Origin: Astur gentilis
Lineage: Eukaryota > Chordata > Aves > Accipitriformes > Accipitridae
Assembly (NCBI RefSeq): GCF_929443795.1
Contig: NC_064891.1
Coordinates: forward strand, 32,506,001-32,570,000
DNA: 64,000 nt
Direction: 5' to 3'
Position 1 is the stretch's first letter. The number at the start of each line of letters is the position of its first letter. Shown in pieces: positions 39,039 to 51,400 of this stretch. The position numbers and the translations under genes are program-made. The notes beneath the pieces are model-generated. The model did no database searches. It saw only the letters and a program-made list of their open reading frames with translations, and was not told where the DNA came from.

Positions 39039-42000
39039 GGTCAACATTTCCCTGGATGTTCAGTTGGCAACTCAGAGTCTTTTGAAATAGGACCTAGAGC
39101 TGGAGGAAACTCAAAGCCCTCCTGTGCAAGACTGGTTTCCTCTCTCTCTTTAGTGGGAGTAAGAGTATTTTGCTCTTGCATAGGGAGCCCTGAGGTGTAT
39201 TTAATTAATGCTCATTATGAACTCTGAGAGGAGCTTGAGACATAAACATCATTATAGCTTCAAAGCCTAGGGGATCACTCAGGTTTTACTCAGCTCTCTT
39301 ATGCTGGCAGAGTTCTTACTGACCTTCAGAAAATCCAAGTAGATGGAACAATGTCTTCAGAATTTGGCCCATAATGTACCTGTCTCTCACTCCTGGGCCG
39401 GACTTTGCTCTAATCTGTCCTACATTCTTCAGGCCTCATCTGTTCGTTGACTCGAGCAGCCATTCAGACATGCTGCTCCACCAGTAATGGTTCTCATACA
39501 AACACTTGCTCACTATCAAACAGTCTGGCCCTATTAATAATAACTTTAAAGGGAACGGAGAAAGTGGAGACAAGAAGTAGATTCCGTTTAATAAGAATTT
39601 TCTTTCACCCAAGTTTTATGTTCTTTTCTTTTATCTTTTTATCAAGGCAACTGTATTCTGAAAAGCCTCAGGGTACAATAAACAACAGAAGGTGATGCAA
39701 TGGCTGCTCGTTATTGCTTGATGGGTGAATCATCCTACTAGCTGTTATCTGCGTTATTGGAACAGATCACTCGAGGGCTGCATTGAACATGGGCCACAAA
39801 ATGTAACACTGTACTAATGTCATGATGTGACACCTCCGTCTCTTTATTTCTAGATGAGTTTCCCTTCAATTGCGCACAGATAAAATCACGAGAAAGGGTG
39901 CCCGTGAGATATATTAAAAATTATACCTGGACCTTATTTTTATCAAAGCTCAGTTGGTACCAACTGGCCAAATCCTGCAGCCCATGCTCGCGCCAGTGAG
40001 CAGCTGTTCATGCAAAAAATTCCACTGACTCAGCAGGGCATCTCAAGCAAGCGAGTGCTCCCTTTTCAGAATTAGTACCGAGGCTTTTCCTACCCCACCC
40101 TGCTGTTTTACACAAAATGCCACATCCTACGTAGTTTTTATGGTATACCAGGGTACTTTTTTTGCTGATTTTTATGAGTATTGTATTTCTGGGGCCAAAC
40201 TGAGAATGCAATCTAAAAATGCCAATGCAAACATACTCTACCAAAAGCAAAATTATCTTTTTTATCTTTCTCACACATGACACCTAGTTCACATGAGGAC
40301 CTCAATAATTAAGATCCTAAAACCTGACCTGCCTGGCAGAGGAGGCTGTTCTGTGGGTTTGTATCTGAGGTCCTCTAACCAAATGACACTTTTCCCATAT
40401 GAAGCTAACTCTTGGTGTTAACTCTACAATTTAGTAGCTGTGATATGCTTTTTCTTTGGGTATTTCATTATACTGACCTATTGTCTTACATCTGGACTCC
40501 ATGAAAACACTTCAGTTCTTCAGGAAGCAGGCACAGAGGCAGCAAAGAAAATTTGTGACTTTAGGAAGTGCCTCTGCCGAGCTGTCTCTAGTCAGCCTCT
40601 GCAAACCAGATCTTCTTTACTCCACAGTATTTTGTGGCATTTTCTCCCTTTGTTTCTTGCAAGTCTATGTGCTCCGTTTCCAAACCCAGAAGTTTCAGGG
40701 TCTGAACTAACAACTGTAGCACTGGCAGCTGTCCCCTGGGAGTGGGATGTGGCATTGCACGGCTGTAATCAGAAATCAGACCACATAGTGCCTAGAGCAG
40801 AAAGAGAGGCTTACGCTTTATGCTGAGCTATCTGTGCAGAAGGAGAAATCAGGACAGCGTGGGCTGTAATAAAGTTATACTATTGCTTATAAACAAAACT
40901 CACTGTGCTGTCCAGTATTCACATGAGGACATTTTCCCCCTTTGCACCGGGGAAGAGATACATAACAGCAAAGGGGCCTAAAAGCCTTTAGGCATGTCAC
41001 CGATGAAGGAATTCAAGATGACAAACATACAGTTGCCCGGCCAGAACCAGCCACGTGGTGGTAAAGCACTACAGGGCCACAGCGCTAAGGCTGCAGCAAC
41101 CTAAGGCAGTAGAGCAGCCCACACACAGGTAAAAGGGATGGCTGGCCCAGCACAGGCAGCTCTCCCCATGCAGCCATCCAAACTAGGCTAGCAGCTGCAG
41201 AAAAGCCCAGGATGGGGTTAGGAGTGGTCGCGTGAAGCTCTATTGGCCACCTTTTCCCTTCCTGTGAATTTGTCCCTGAAGGAGCAGCACAAAGTCCTAG
41301 CAGTAGCCTCAGTACCGACTTAAATGTCAACATCCTTTATGAGTCGTACAGGCAAATGAAGTTCGTCTAAGCCCCCGTGCCAGGCAGAAACACAATGGAG
41401 TACTAAATAGAGAGGGATACGGTGACCATCTTCATCTGTAAGGTACATCAGAAACCGTATTTGGAGGCCAGAATCTGGCTGTGAGTGTATGCCTACTACT
41501 AAGCTCCTTTCAGCTGCAACGATGTTTTGAAGACCAATTTGTCTCTTACGTTTTGATTTGATGTGCAGTGGAGAAAGAAACTTTTCAGAGATAAGCCCTT
41601 TCTCCTTTTCGCCATTAACATTTCTCATTCTCTTTTGATTTAGAAGATTTACAATGATGGAAATGAATGCTCACGCATTAGAAACAAGTGATGCCACTCA
41701 ATTTTTACAAAAGAGACCAGGAAGAGACGTCGCTGTGATTTCTGTTGAACTATGCTTTTTTTATGAAGGTGTGTTTCCGAGATGAAAGAAGTAACTGTTA
41801 TTGTAAAGTACTCTCCATTTTGAATCCAGAAAATACAGGAAGCCGAGCAGTCTCATTGTTCATCCAGCTACTACTGCTGCTGCAGACAAAGCAAGTCATG
41901 CATCTACATAGTCTTATGTTGATTTTGTTTTTCTTAGACAAAAGCTTTTTTAAGGGATGGGGTCGGTCAGCGAGAACGGAGGAAAAGGGATTTGCAGTTA

Positions 42001-42249
42001 CAGCTGTACTGCCTTCTGTGTGCCCTTGGTCAGCTTTCATCTGTTTCATTGCTGTATACATTAGGCTATGGCAAAATCAGTCCAAGGAGAGAGGGAAGGA
42101 AATCTCAGAATAATGTCGGCAGCCTGGGAGAAGCCTTGCCCATGGAGATACGGAGCAGCAAAGACCCCCTGACCTGATACACCACCCAGCCTCTTCAACT
42201 GCAGCGTGTTGGGTGTTAGTTAAACACCAAAGAGATATCGATGATTGTT

Positions 42250-42261
42250 CCCCCCCCCCCC
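42250..42261. repeat. 12-base poly(C) run
   Basis: An uninterrupted C homopolymer in otherwise ordinary sequence. Confidence 0.85.
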
Positions 42262-45070
42262 TCCATTTTTTATGAAATTTCATATGGAAAATTGGAAAGC
42301 TGTTGACCAGCTCTATGGTTGGGGAAAATATATCTGAAAATGCGGCCAAAGGTTTTTTCCTTGTTAGTTTTTAAGAGTTCAGAGGTTAATTGAGTCTTCA
42401 ACCTATGATAAATTTCTATCAATTCTAAGGAAGGGCAGGTTTAAAATCTTCTGGAAGAAAATCTGAGAAAGGTGAGCAGATTTGGTGGCAATTTGAGTAA
42501 GAAAGTGAGTAGATCTCACTTACTCAGAATAGTCATATACTAGAGATGCACTTATTTTTCCTAAATTTCAGCATTTTTTACATCTACTTGAAAAATAAAA
42601 TAAAGTAGAATGAATTGTACAAATTACACTGTATTTACATTAAACACAACTTTAGAGCCTTCTAAGAGAAAAGGATTTTGCCCTTCTGGATTTTGCTCTG
42701 TTACATTGCAATTCAGGGTAATAGTATCAAGGTAAGGAGACTAATTGTCATGGCCTAAATCTTCAGCAGCTGGAAATCAGCATGGTTTAGCAGAATTCAG
42801 TACTATAGATGAGGCCTTGACACTGTGTACTATTTCTCTCTTTGGTGCCTACTTGAACTAAAAGGCAGAGTGGCTGTATATGTTGCGCGGTAGAGGGAAA
42901 AAAAAAGCTAAAAGAGGAATGAGGCAAGTTAATTGCATGACAAGAAAAGACAGGAAAGTCCCATGAAAGCAGAAGAAATGCAATGCTGTCCCTGCGCTCA
43001 CTGACCTGAGTCCAGAGACATGTGTTAACAGCACACACCGCAGCCCGAGGCAGAAAAATGTGATGTGGTTGACAAAACTGTGGCATGACTAAAGACAGAG
43101 CATGTGAATTGTATTTATGTACTAGCCTCTGAAGTGGAGAGCATATTGTCAAGCAGCCTGAGGGAGCTGTATCATATGCAGCTCCGTGTGCAGCATAGTA
43201 TAGCTGTATCCCATTAAGATGCTAGTAACGGAATATATTAAATATCCTCTTGGAGGCTAAGGATCCAATCCTCCTCCACTGAAATCAATACAATTTTTGC
43301 AATTTATTTTTAATGGGAAGAGAACCAAACCCTTTCAGCTGTTACTCATCTGAAGGATTCACACGCATATACAGTAATCAGTAAGACTAGCAGAGAGCTA
43401 TGTGGCTTGCACTCCCAAAAATGCCCTTCCATAGCCACATCAGAATGACTAGGGGTAGGCGTGCATAGTAGATGGGGACAGACCTACGACTGCTCTGCCT
43501 GTATCCTGCCCAAAAGCCAAGCGATCCATTCACTGAGCCAGAGCTATCGAACGCTATCATACAGAGCAGCTAGACCAGCCTAGAGCAACCTGTTTTCTGA
43601 TTGTAATATACACTTATCCTGTATCCTAAAAGATAGTAGCATTTTATAGTCTGCTGTTACAAAAGCCATCACCTGCTATCTTCTTTCCTTCTCTCCACTA
43701 CTTTTTTCTTGACTTTTTTTTTTTTTAGCTTCATAGCTCACCTCCAGCTAAATAACTTATGTGTATGATTTTGTTTCCAGCTCTCTCAGGAAACACACAG
43801 AGCCAGAGAAATAGGCAGAGCATTAGTATACTGGCTCCCTGCTCTGCTTCTTGAGGAGAACAGGCTCGGTCCTGTTCTGCCTTCCCCTGGGCAAACAAAG
43901 AGGACTCTGCTGACGTTGGTGGAGCTTAACGAAGGTAAAACATCAAAAACTGAGAAAGAGTCATCCACAGAGGGGATCCTGGGCTAAAAATATGGGGCAG
44001 TTTCTTGAAAAGCCAGCTGTTGGATTACATAGGAGTTTCCTTTAAGCACAATAAACATCTAACTTTTCCATTTGAAGTGAACTTGAAAATATAACTCAAC
44101 GCATCCTGAAGGCTCAGAAACCCTGTTGACACATTAAAAAAATGCCATTAAAAATAATAATAATAAAAAAAAATCCCACAATATGTGTGTGTGTGGTGGC
44201 TCATGACCGAGTGCTGGTGGTGAGCAATAGTGGTCCTCTTCACAGGTGGTGGTGTCCTGCACCATAGCTCTGCTTCAAAAGAGAGGCTGGGGAAGGAGCC
44301 AGCTCCGGGTCCTGCAGGACTTAGACCTCAGTGTGCTCCCTGGGAGAGAGCTGCAGCAGAGCACACTGCTTCTGGCCACAGCACAGCAGGCAGGGACTGT
44401 GCCGTTTAGTAAATTATCTTACTGCATTGCTACATGAACATCTCCAGCTCTATATAGTTAAACCACGATAAATTTCTGGTCATGGGAGCAGAGGTGACTG
44501 CTTGTTAATCTCATTCCCTTAACCATCCGTCATTCCATGCATCCCAATAGTAGCCCATAAATGGGAGGCCACTTTGAGATTTTCATTGCACCGGCAGGCA
44601 TCTTCATCTTCTTGGAAAGAGGCAATCTGAGTTTCACACCAAGTGCTGCACAGCAGTAGCAGGTTCAGCTTCTTACAAAGAAATCAGTTGCTTCACAGTG
44701 GTTCTGGTATCTCTGGCTGCAGCCAATCTGCAGTCTGAAGCAGAGTACAAAACCAAAATACCATACCTTAGATTGGTTTCTCTCTTGTCTATGTTGTAAA
44801 GACCTTATGGCAGTTTTCTTAACAGCTGAATACGCTACACTCTCAAGAGCTTTAAGAACAGGGGCAGGAAAATACAGACAGTTTGTACAGTCTCTTCAAA
44901 TGGAGGCAGCTTATTTTTGTTCCTCCTGAGTCCAGGGATAATTTGTACAACCCCACTGACGAACTTCCCCTTTTTAGTTTGCTGAAAGCATAAACCAAGC
45001 ACAAACCCAGTGTGCAACAGGGCATGACTGAATAAAGAAAAACTGGGTAGTATGCGGGCCAATTACTGCA

Positions 45071-45084
45071 TATATATATATATA
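45071..45084. repeat. (TA)7 microsatellite
   Basis: Seven TA units flanked by TGCA and CAGCAG. Confidence 0.9.
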
Positions 45085-46170
45085 CAGCAGTGGTGCTTTC
45101 TCTGCTCTGCCAGGGTTCAGAGAAGGGTTTTGTCTCAGTCAGGCTTGGGGAAAGGTAGCAGATTGCACACAAGGCTTTCTCCTTGTTGGAGTGGTGGAAG
45201 GTGGAAGTTGCATCTATGCAACAGGGGTGCATGGAAAGCGCATCTATCTGCAACTGCCTGCCATAACGTGATTATATAGGAGTCAGAAGTACAAACAGCT
45301 CATATGAAGTGTAGGTGCGCTTATCCCCTCACCATTCACACCTCTGCTGCTGGGAACGGCGGTGAGGACTGGTAGAGCTTAGGACCTGGCTCAGGAGAGC
45401 TGCCTCAGAGCAGATCCTGGCTGGGCACAGGGCAGGTGGACTGCACTTCCTTACATCCCACCTCCAGACCTGCCCAGAGCTGTTGCTGTCGCTGGCTAGA
45501 GGCATTTCCTGAAAATTTGTGGTCTGGCTCCTCAGTCTTTACTAAGCCAGGCATTTCTGCTATGGAGGGATAGTGAACACACCTTGCTCTCCCATAGCCA
45601 GCTCCATCGCCTTGAAGCTGCAAGTTTGCAGACAGGATGGCACCACTGTGACCTGCATGCCTTGGTTTTATTGACATCCATACTTTTGGGATACTTTCTG
45701 AGAGGTGGATATGTATTCCCTGTAATTCAAGCAAATACCAAACCTGTAGCATGATATGGAGATCAGAGGAAGAAATGCAGCATAGGGGGTTTTCAAGGTT
45801 TTGAACTTTCATCTGTGAAGCAGCAAAACGCAAACCCCAGAACTTGAAGTCAGAAATGTCATCTATTTATCAAGACCACTAAAAGTCAAGAAACCACTGA
45901 GGTAAAGAGAACAGCTGACCTAAGAGCCTGCGGTGTCGTGGGAAGTCCTCTGAGACTCTAAGTGACAACACCAGGAAGGCATCACATATAAACAAATGCT
46001 GACCCACGGCATCAGAAAACGTGGAGAGATGCCCTGGATTCACCAACAGAGCAGGGTGACAAGATCTGCAGACTGAAAATGTTTACATTCAGACTCCTTG
46101 CTAAATTCTCCTGAGCTACTGTTGGAGTATAAAGTGTTTCACCCACAGCTGGTGACATCGTGTGGATCTT

Positions 46171-46236
46171 CCCAACACCAAAGTGAAATATTGTCTGGGT
46201 ACTCCCAACGTGAAAGTGAAATCTTTTCTGAGCGTT
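46171..46236. repeat. Diverged 33-base tandem duplication
   Basis: Units start CCCAACACCAAAGTGAAAT (46171) and CCCAACGTGAAAGTGAAAT (46204). Both continue with T-rich text and CTGxG. GAAAGTGAAA in the second unit resembles an interferon-regulatory-factor element, but a single such match is weak. Confidence 0.7.
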
Positions 46237-47547
46237 CTCATCTTTTCTGCATTATTAGCAATACTTCTAATATATTCACCCTAATTTGATTCCAAAGAGA
46301 CTAAATCATTCCTGAGCTATCCCTACCAGACATGTTTTTTTCTAGAAAGAATCTCTTTCCCCCTCTTGCTAAGTTATACAGATTGCTATGAACTTTCTCA
46401 TTGTCATCCCCCATGCCCAGTCTCTTATATCTTCTTTGGGTTTTTTTTGTTTGCTTGAATAATCATTGGTTTTACTTGCACGTATTTTCTTTAAAACCAG
46501 TAGAATCCTTGTTTCCAAATTAGTTAGTTCTGGCTGTTGGCCACCTGAGAAATCATTTCCACCCAGTTGTCAATTACAATTTTTACTTCCTTTTAAAAAT
46601 TCTTTCCTCCAGCTGATTTGGTCCATAACCGTTCCAGAGGGGGATCCTTTATCCTCTGTCAGCACTACAGGTGGGGCTGGAAATACCCACGGGAAGCTTT
46701 GCTTCACCATGCCACACTAGAATGAGCAGTGGTGTCCCAGCCACCAGGGAGAGCCGGGCCTCCAGCCAGCTGGGGTTTCAACACGTGTTTGAATGGTGAT
46801 GGAGAGGCCACCATCTGAAGAACGTTTCTTGTGGCTTCCTATATATTTTACCTTTCCTCAGTGTAGTAAAAGAGCAGACAACCATATGAGGCCACAAATA
46901 TTTAATAAACAACATTTCTGTCCACTAGAGTTATGGCATTTAAAAAAAAATAAGCATGCATTGCTCATATTTTGCCTCAAAACACTGATTGTGATCTTGA
47001 TGCTTGACTTTGTGGGAAGCTGTTTCAACCAGGACTCAGCACAGAAGGCAGGTTTCAATTTGTTAGACTCACACATACGAAAACTGCTCCTACCACATCA
47101 GATCTCTGGCAGTACAGAGTGTATCATACATCTAAGTGAGGAAACAGAGGATGAGTCGGACTTTGCTTCTACAAATGGAGCTGTGCAGATGGCACAGTGC
47201 TTACAAAGAGGCAGGAATATTGTCTTTTGATCTCGGTAGGAGGGTGGGGACAGAGGAGGGGGAAATGTGATATTATCCACAAGCTGGGGAAAGTTTCGAA
47301 TCTCTGGCTCAAACAGGCAGACTATTTGCTGCTGGGTTTCTGCTTTTATCCTTCGCATCGCTGATATTAGCTCCTGGTGCCCCTTTTCTAATTCTCAGTG
47401 AGTTTGTCGTAATTGATAAAGCAAAGTTTAAGATACATTGGAAGATGTGCAAACTCAGTTCATAAACGATGAACTCTACTAAAAAAAACCTTCCAAAAGC
47501 ACTAATCAGTATAACGTATTTTACTAATGTTATGCATTCCTCTTCGT

Positions 47548-48204
47548 GAATCATAGAATGGTTTGGGTTGGAAGGGACCTTAAGGATCACCCAGTTCCAA
47601 CCTCCCCGCCATGGGCAGGGACACCTTCCACCAGACCAGGTTGCTCCAAGCCCCATCCAACCTGGCCTGGAACACTGCCAGGGAGGGGGCTTCCACGGCT
47701 TCTGTGGGCAACCTGTTCCAGTGTCTCACCACCCTCACAGTGAAGAATTTTTTACTAATATGTAATCTAAATCTACCCTCTTTCATTTTAAAACTGTTAC
47801 ACTTCATCATATGGCTATGCTCCCTGATAAAGAGTTTCTCCCCATCTTTCCTGTAGGCCCCCCTTAGGTACTGGCAGGCTGCTGTAAGGTCTCCCCGGAG
47901 CCTTCTCTTCTCCAGGCTGAGCAACCCCAGCCTGTCTTCACAGCGGAGGTGTTCCATCCCTCTGATCATTTTTGTGGCCCTCCTGGACCCGCTCCAACAG
48001 CTCCATGTCCTTCTTATGTTGGGGGCCCCAGAGCTGAACACAATAGTCCAGGCGGGGTTTTACCAGAGCAGAGTGGAAGGGGCAGAATCCCCTCCCTCGA
48101 CCTGCTGGCCACACTTCTTGTGATGCAGCCCAGGATGCGACTGGATTTCTGGGCTGTGAGCCCACGTTGCTGGCTCATATTCAGTTTTCCATCCACTAAT
48201 ACCC
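47548..48204 (-). mobile_element. CR1 LINE, 3' portion, inverted (left of an insertion)
   Basis: The plus strand starts GAATCATAGAATGGTTTGGG and continues TTGGAAGGGACCTTAAGG, the classic antisense CR1 3' end, so the element points to the minus strand. Minus-strand translation gives LGLLSLEKRRLRGDLTAA, SHMMKCNSFKMKEGRFRLH and VRHWNRLPTEAVEAPSLAVF, interrupted by frameshifts. It continues beyond the insert at 48205-48357. The element is better preserved than the other desert copies but has no complete ORF. Confidence 0.95.
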
Positions 48205-48357
48205 TGTGGTGGGTCGACCCTGGTTGGATGCCAGGTGCCCACCAAAGCCGCTCTACCACTCCCCCTCCTCAGCTGGACAGGGGAGGAGAAAATACAACAA
48301 AAGGCTCATAGGTCAAGATAAGGACAGTTTAATAAAGTGATGGATATATAGATAGAT
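48205..48357. mobile_element. LTR-like fragment nested in the CR1
   Basis: About 153 bases interrupt the CR1 between its VLVD- and EKDF-coding parts. The insert opens TGTGGTGGGTCGACCCTGG and continues with TTGGATGCCAGGTGCCCACC, CAGCTGGACAGGGGAGGAGA and GTCAAGATAAGGACAG, which I recognise as the start of a common bird ERV LTR. It then ends in TTTAATAAAGTGATGGATAT plus ATAGATAGATA instead of the rest of the LTR. It is therefore a 5' LTR fragment with an odd A/T-rich tail, not a full solitary LTR. It has no coding content. Confidence 0.65.
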
Positions 48358-48480
48358 AAAGTCCTTCTCCGCAGGGATGCTCTTGATCCACTCATTGCCC
48401 AGCCTATATTTGTGCTTGGGATTCCCCCAACCCATGTGCAGGACCTTGCACTTGGCCGTGTTGAATTTCATGAGGTTTGT
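48358..48480 (-). mobile_element. CR1 LINE, continuation right of the insertion
   Basis: The antisense CR1 reading resumes with AAGTCCTTCTCCGCAGGGAT, followed by TGCCCAGCCTATATTTGTGC, ACCCATGTGCAGGACCTTGC and TTGAATTTCATGAGG. Minus-strand translation includes LMKFNTAKCKVLHMGWGNP and KYRLGNEW. This is contiguous in CR1 coordinates with the part ending at 48204. The copy is 5'-truncated near 48480. Confidence 0.93.
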
Positions 48481-51400
48481 GTGAGTGAATAATAAACTCA
48501 AACTCCTAGAGCAGAGCAAAATTTTTGATAGGAGAAATGGGAGATTTATTTGGACTTGGCCAAAACTTTATGAATCAGCAATACTGATTTAGCTTAGTAA
48601 AAAGCAATAGATTTAAGATATGAATTTGACAAAACATCTGTTGGAAGAAGGATGTGCCATCTCCACTCAGTTTAACCATACTATCAAATGACCACGCTGA
48701 AGTCAGTAATATTACAGAGAAAATTACAACAAGAATGGCAGGACTTATTCTGTGCAGTTTTGTAATCTGTTGAAATGAATATCCTAAACCAAAGAGAGAC
48801 TGCTAAGTAAAGAAAACAAATAAACAAACAAATCTCTGGATAAGGACAGATCCCTTCTTATGAAAAATACTGCTTTATATAAATTTTTGTTTTTATTGAA
48901 AACCTGAAGATAATTTCAAGAGCAAAACCCCCTTATTTTTACTAGTTTAAAAAAACTTGAAATTTTCCAAAAGAATTTTGAGAATTTTTCTTTCCATTTC
49001 TTGTCAAATACTGTAGTGAAAATATCTTCTAATATCAAAATACATCCTAGTAATTTGAAAGAGCAGTTTGTTTATGTGTGTGTGTGTATCTCAGAGAAAG
49101 AAGGAAGAACCTTCTGAGAGCAATGCTGATTACTCAGCAGATGAGTAATTCCCATGCCCCACTAACATAAAAGCAAACTGAGAAGACTTGTGCTTGGCCC
49201 CAGAGCAAGGTAGACAGGTGTTATACTTTTTCATTACATATTTCCAGTCCTACCAGCTGTATCTACATTGTCATGGAAGATGACATGATATTTTTTTCCT
49301 AATTCACACTGCAAAAGGTAGATGACAACTTAAAAGCGACCTTGCTTGATTTATAGGGTCTCGAATCTTTTGGTCACATTTGTCACTTAAGAAAAAAGTC
49401 ATTTAACTTCTGTGTAAAGTAACATGTTAGAAAGAGAGAGGGAAAGCAGGCTTTCACGTGGCACAAAGCCCTTTATGTTTAAGGCAGAAGAAAACCTCAT
49501 CAATATTCAAAATTTCTTCCGTGTGTACTGTAAAAAAGCTGATATTTATATGCCAAATCAGCAGAAGAGGTGGAAAAAGCTAAAGAACGGTGTGTGAAAC
49601 CGTTACCAGAAATCCCATTCATATAGATAAAACAGCATGGATGAGCTGACTTTGTAGGGTTTTTGCATTAATTGGCCGTGAGACTAGATATAAGCCTCAG
49701 TTTCAGAGACCAGTGTTGACTCTTCTAGAAGTTTGAATTATTAATCCAAATTCTCCAAAGAGTAAGCTTTATACATGACCTGAACTTAGAACAGGTGAAA
49801 AATCCTGCATGCAAGTTTCTCTGGTTCCTGAATATTTTTGTAAAGATTTTTTCAATGAGTAAGAAACTAAGTAAGTCAAAGATGCATGAGAGCATTAGCA
49901 AATTGCAAAAACCTGCAACATATACTCATGATGCAGGATGTCTCATTCTTTATGGAAAATAAAAACCCCAATTTTGATCTCTTGGGCTGGAATTCCTATC
50001 TGGAGATGATTCTCTCTTTCTCTTCACTGACTACAGAGGGAGCCAAGTTTCCTCAGTTAGACGGCTCAGGTAGGTGCCTGAACTTTTGTAGCTTAAATGC
50101 CTCTGAAGTTTCTAATGTGGAGAGCATAAGAAAACTGAAAAGCTAATTCCCTTCAATTTTACAATAATTTTGGTGACACAACCTTTTTGGGTGGAAATGA
50201 GTTCTTCAGTTAGTCTGTTTCTCCTCTAAATGTATTTCAATGTTTTCAGCTCAGAAGTCTGTGTACTTTTCCTACGCCCAATAAAGAGCAATAGAAAAGA
50301 CAATATCCTAATGTAGTTAGCAGCAGCAGCAAGCAAAAGGCGTTACACAGGATGAATATAGTAAATTAAAAGCATTACAAGTATCAGTTAAAGTCGATTT
50401 TTGGCCACAGATCTTTGAAAGTGGAAAATCTGTGTTCAACTGGGGAGGCAGTTACTAAATTTTCTGTGCTTGCTTTTCTCCAAGCTTACAGCTTCCAGAA
50501 GGATACGGAGGATACTCTGCATTCAGGAAGCCATTTCTGAAGGACACCAACAGAAAGACCATCGTGGTGGCAAACACCTCAGGCTGTGGCGTCCCACATC
50601 TTCATGGAAAGCTCTGCTAGAGACCTGCACTGCGTAATACTTGGCCAGACCTGTACGAGCTGCCAGTCAGTCACATCCTGGTGAGGAAGGACAAATGGGT
50701 CAGCCCCATTCCCAAATAACCACGGGATCCCAACCCCCAAGACCACATAGGCTGCAAGTGTTACAAGACCAAATGCTCCAGACCTCTGGGGATATGGTGA
50801 AAGATGAATAACTCATCTGCCTCTCTCCTTAGTAGCACTTTGAACTCATACACTGGGGTGAGATCATGTTTGAGGAAACTGCAAAAGGTGGCACAGTGAG
50901 TGCTTTGCTCCCAAGGAAGGAGGACATTTGGTGGACTATTAAGTATTTGCTGGACAATTAACTATTTAGTTGACTTTGCTGCAAATGGGAATATTCACAG
51001 AGCGGTCATATTGACGGGGCTTCTTACTAGATGTCTGGAGAGTGACAACTTAATCACTCAGTTCCTTTAAATTGTATGGTTATTTTTTGGTGATACGGAA
51101 CTTTTTGATAGAAGTGAGGCTTTGTGAGAGCAAAGAATCTTCTTAGATGTGAAACACCTTTGCAACAAAAAGCACAATCAAAAATTAGCACACATCCACA
51201 TCCAGATATTTCAGTCCTTCTGGCTCTGCGTATTAGTGACCTAACCTTTTGTCACTGATTTCTAAGCTGCTCTGTGCTAGTACAGCTGACTCTGCACGAA
51301 TAGTAAGAGTCCCCCTCCCCCGAGTACAGACCACTGTGATCCAAAAAAAGAGGTAAGAACCTGTTTTATACCGATTTTGACATCATGATTATGTCAGAAA

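Larger units (their letters stand above)
35836..47547. other. Gene desert, third part
   Basis: No coding exon is supported in about 11.7 kb. It contains C-runs at 37496-37505 and 42250-42261, an exact 20-base duplication at 38999-39038, a (TA)7 at 45071-45084, a diverged 33-base duplication at 46171-46236, and old repeat-like phrases near 42755-42815 and 43258-43300. The 131-codon ORF at 38067-38462 and the 142-codon minus ORF at 45405-45833 have no recognisable features. Confidence 0.55.

Noticed and set aside
45405..45833. 142-codon minus-strand ORF as a gene
   Set aside because: It has no recognisable family or low-complexity explanation, and a length reachable by chance in a 64 kb six-frame search.
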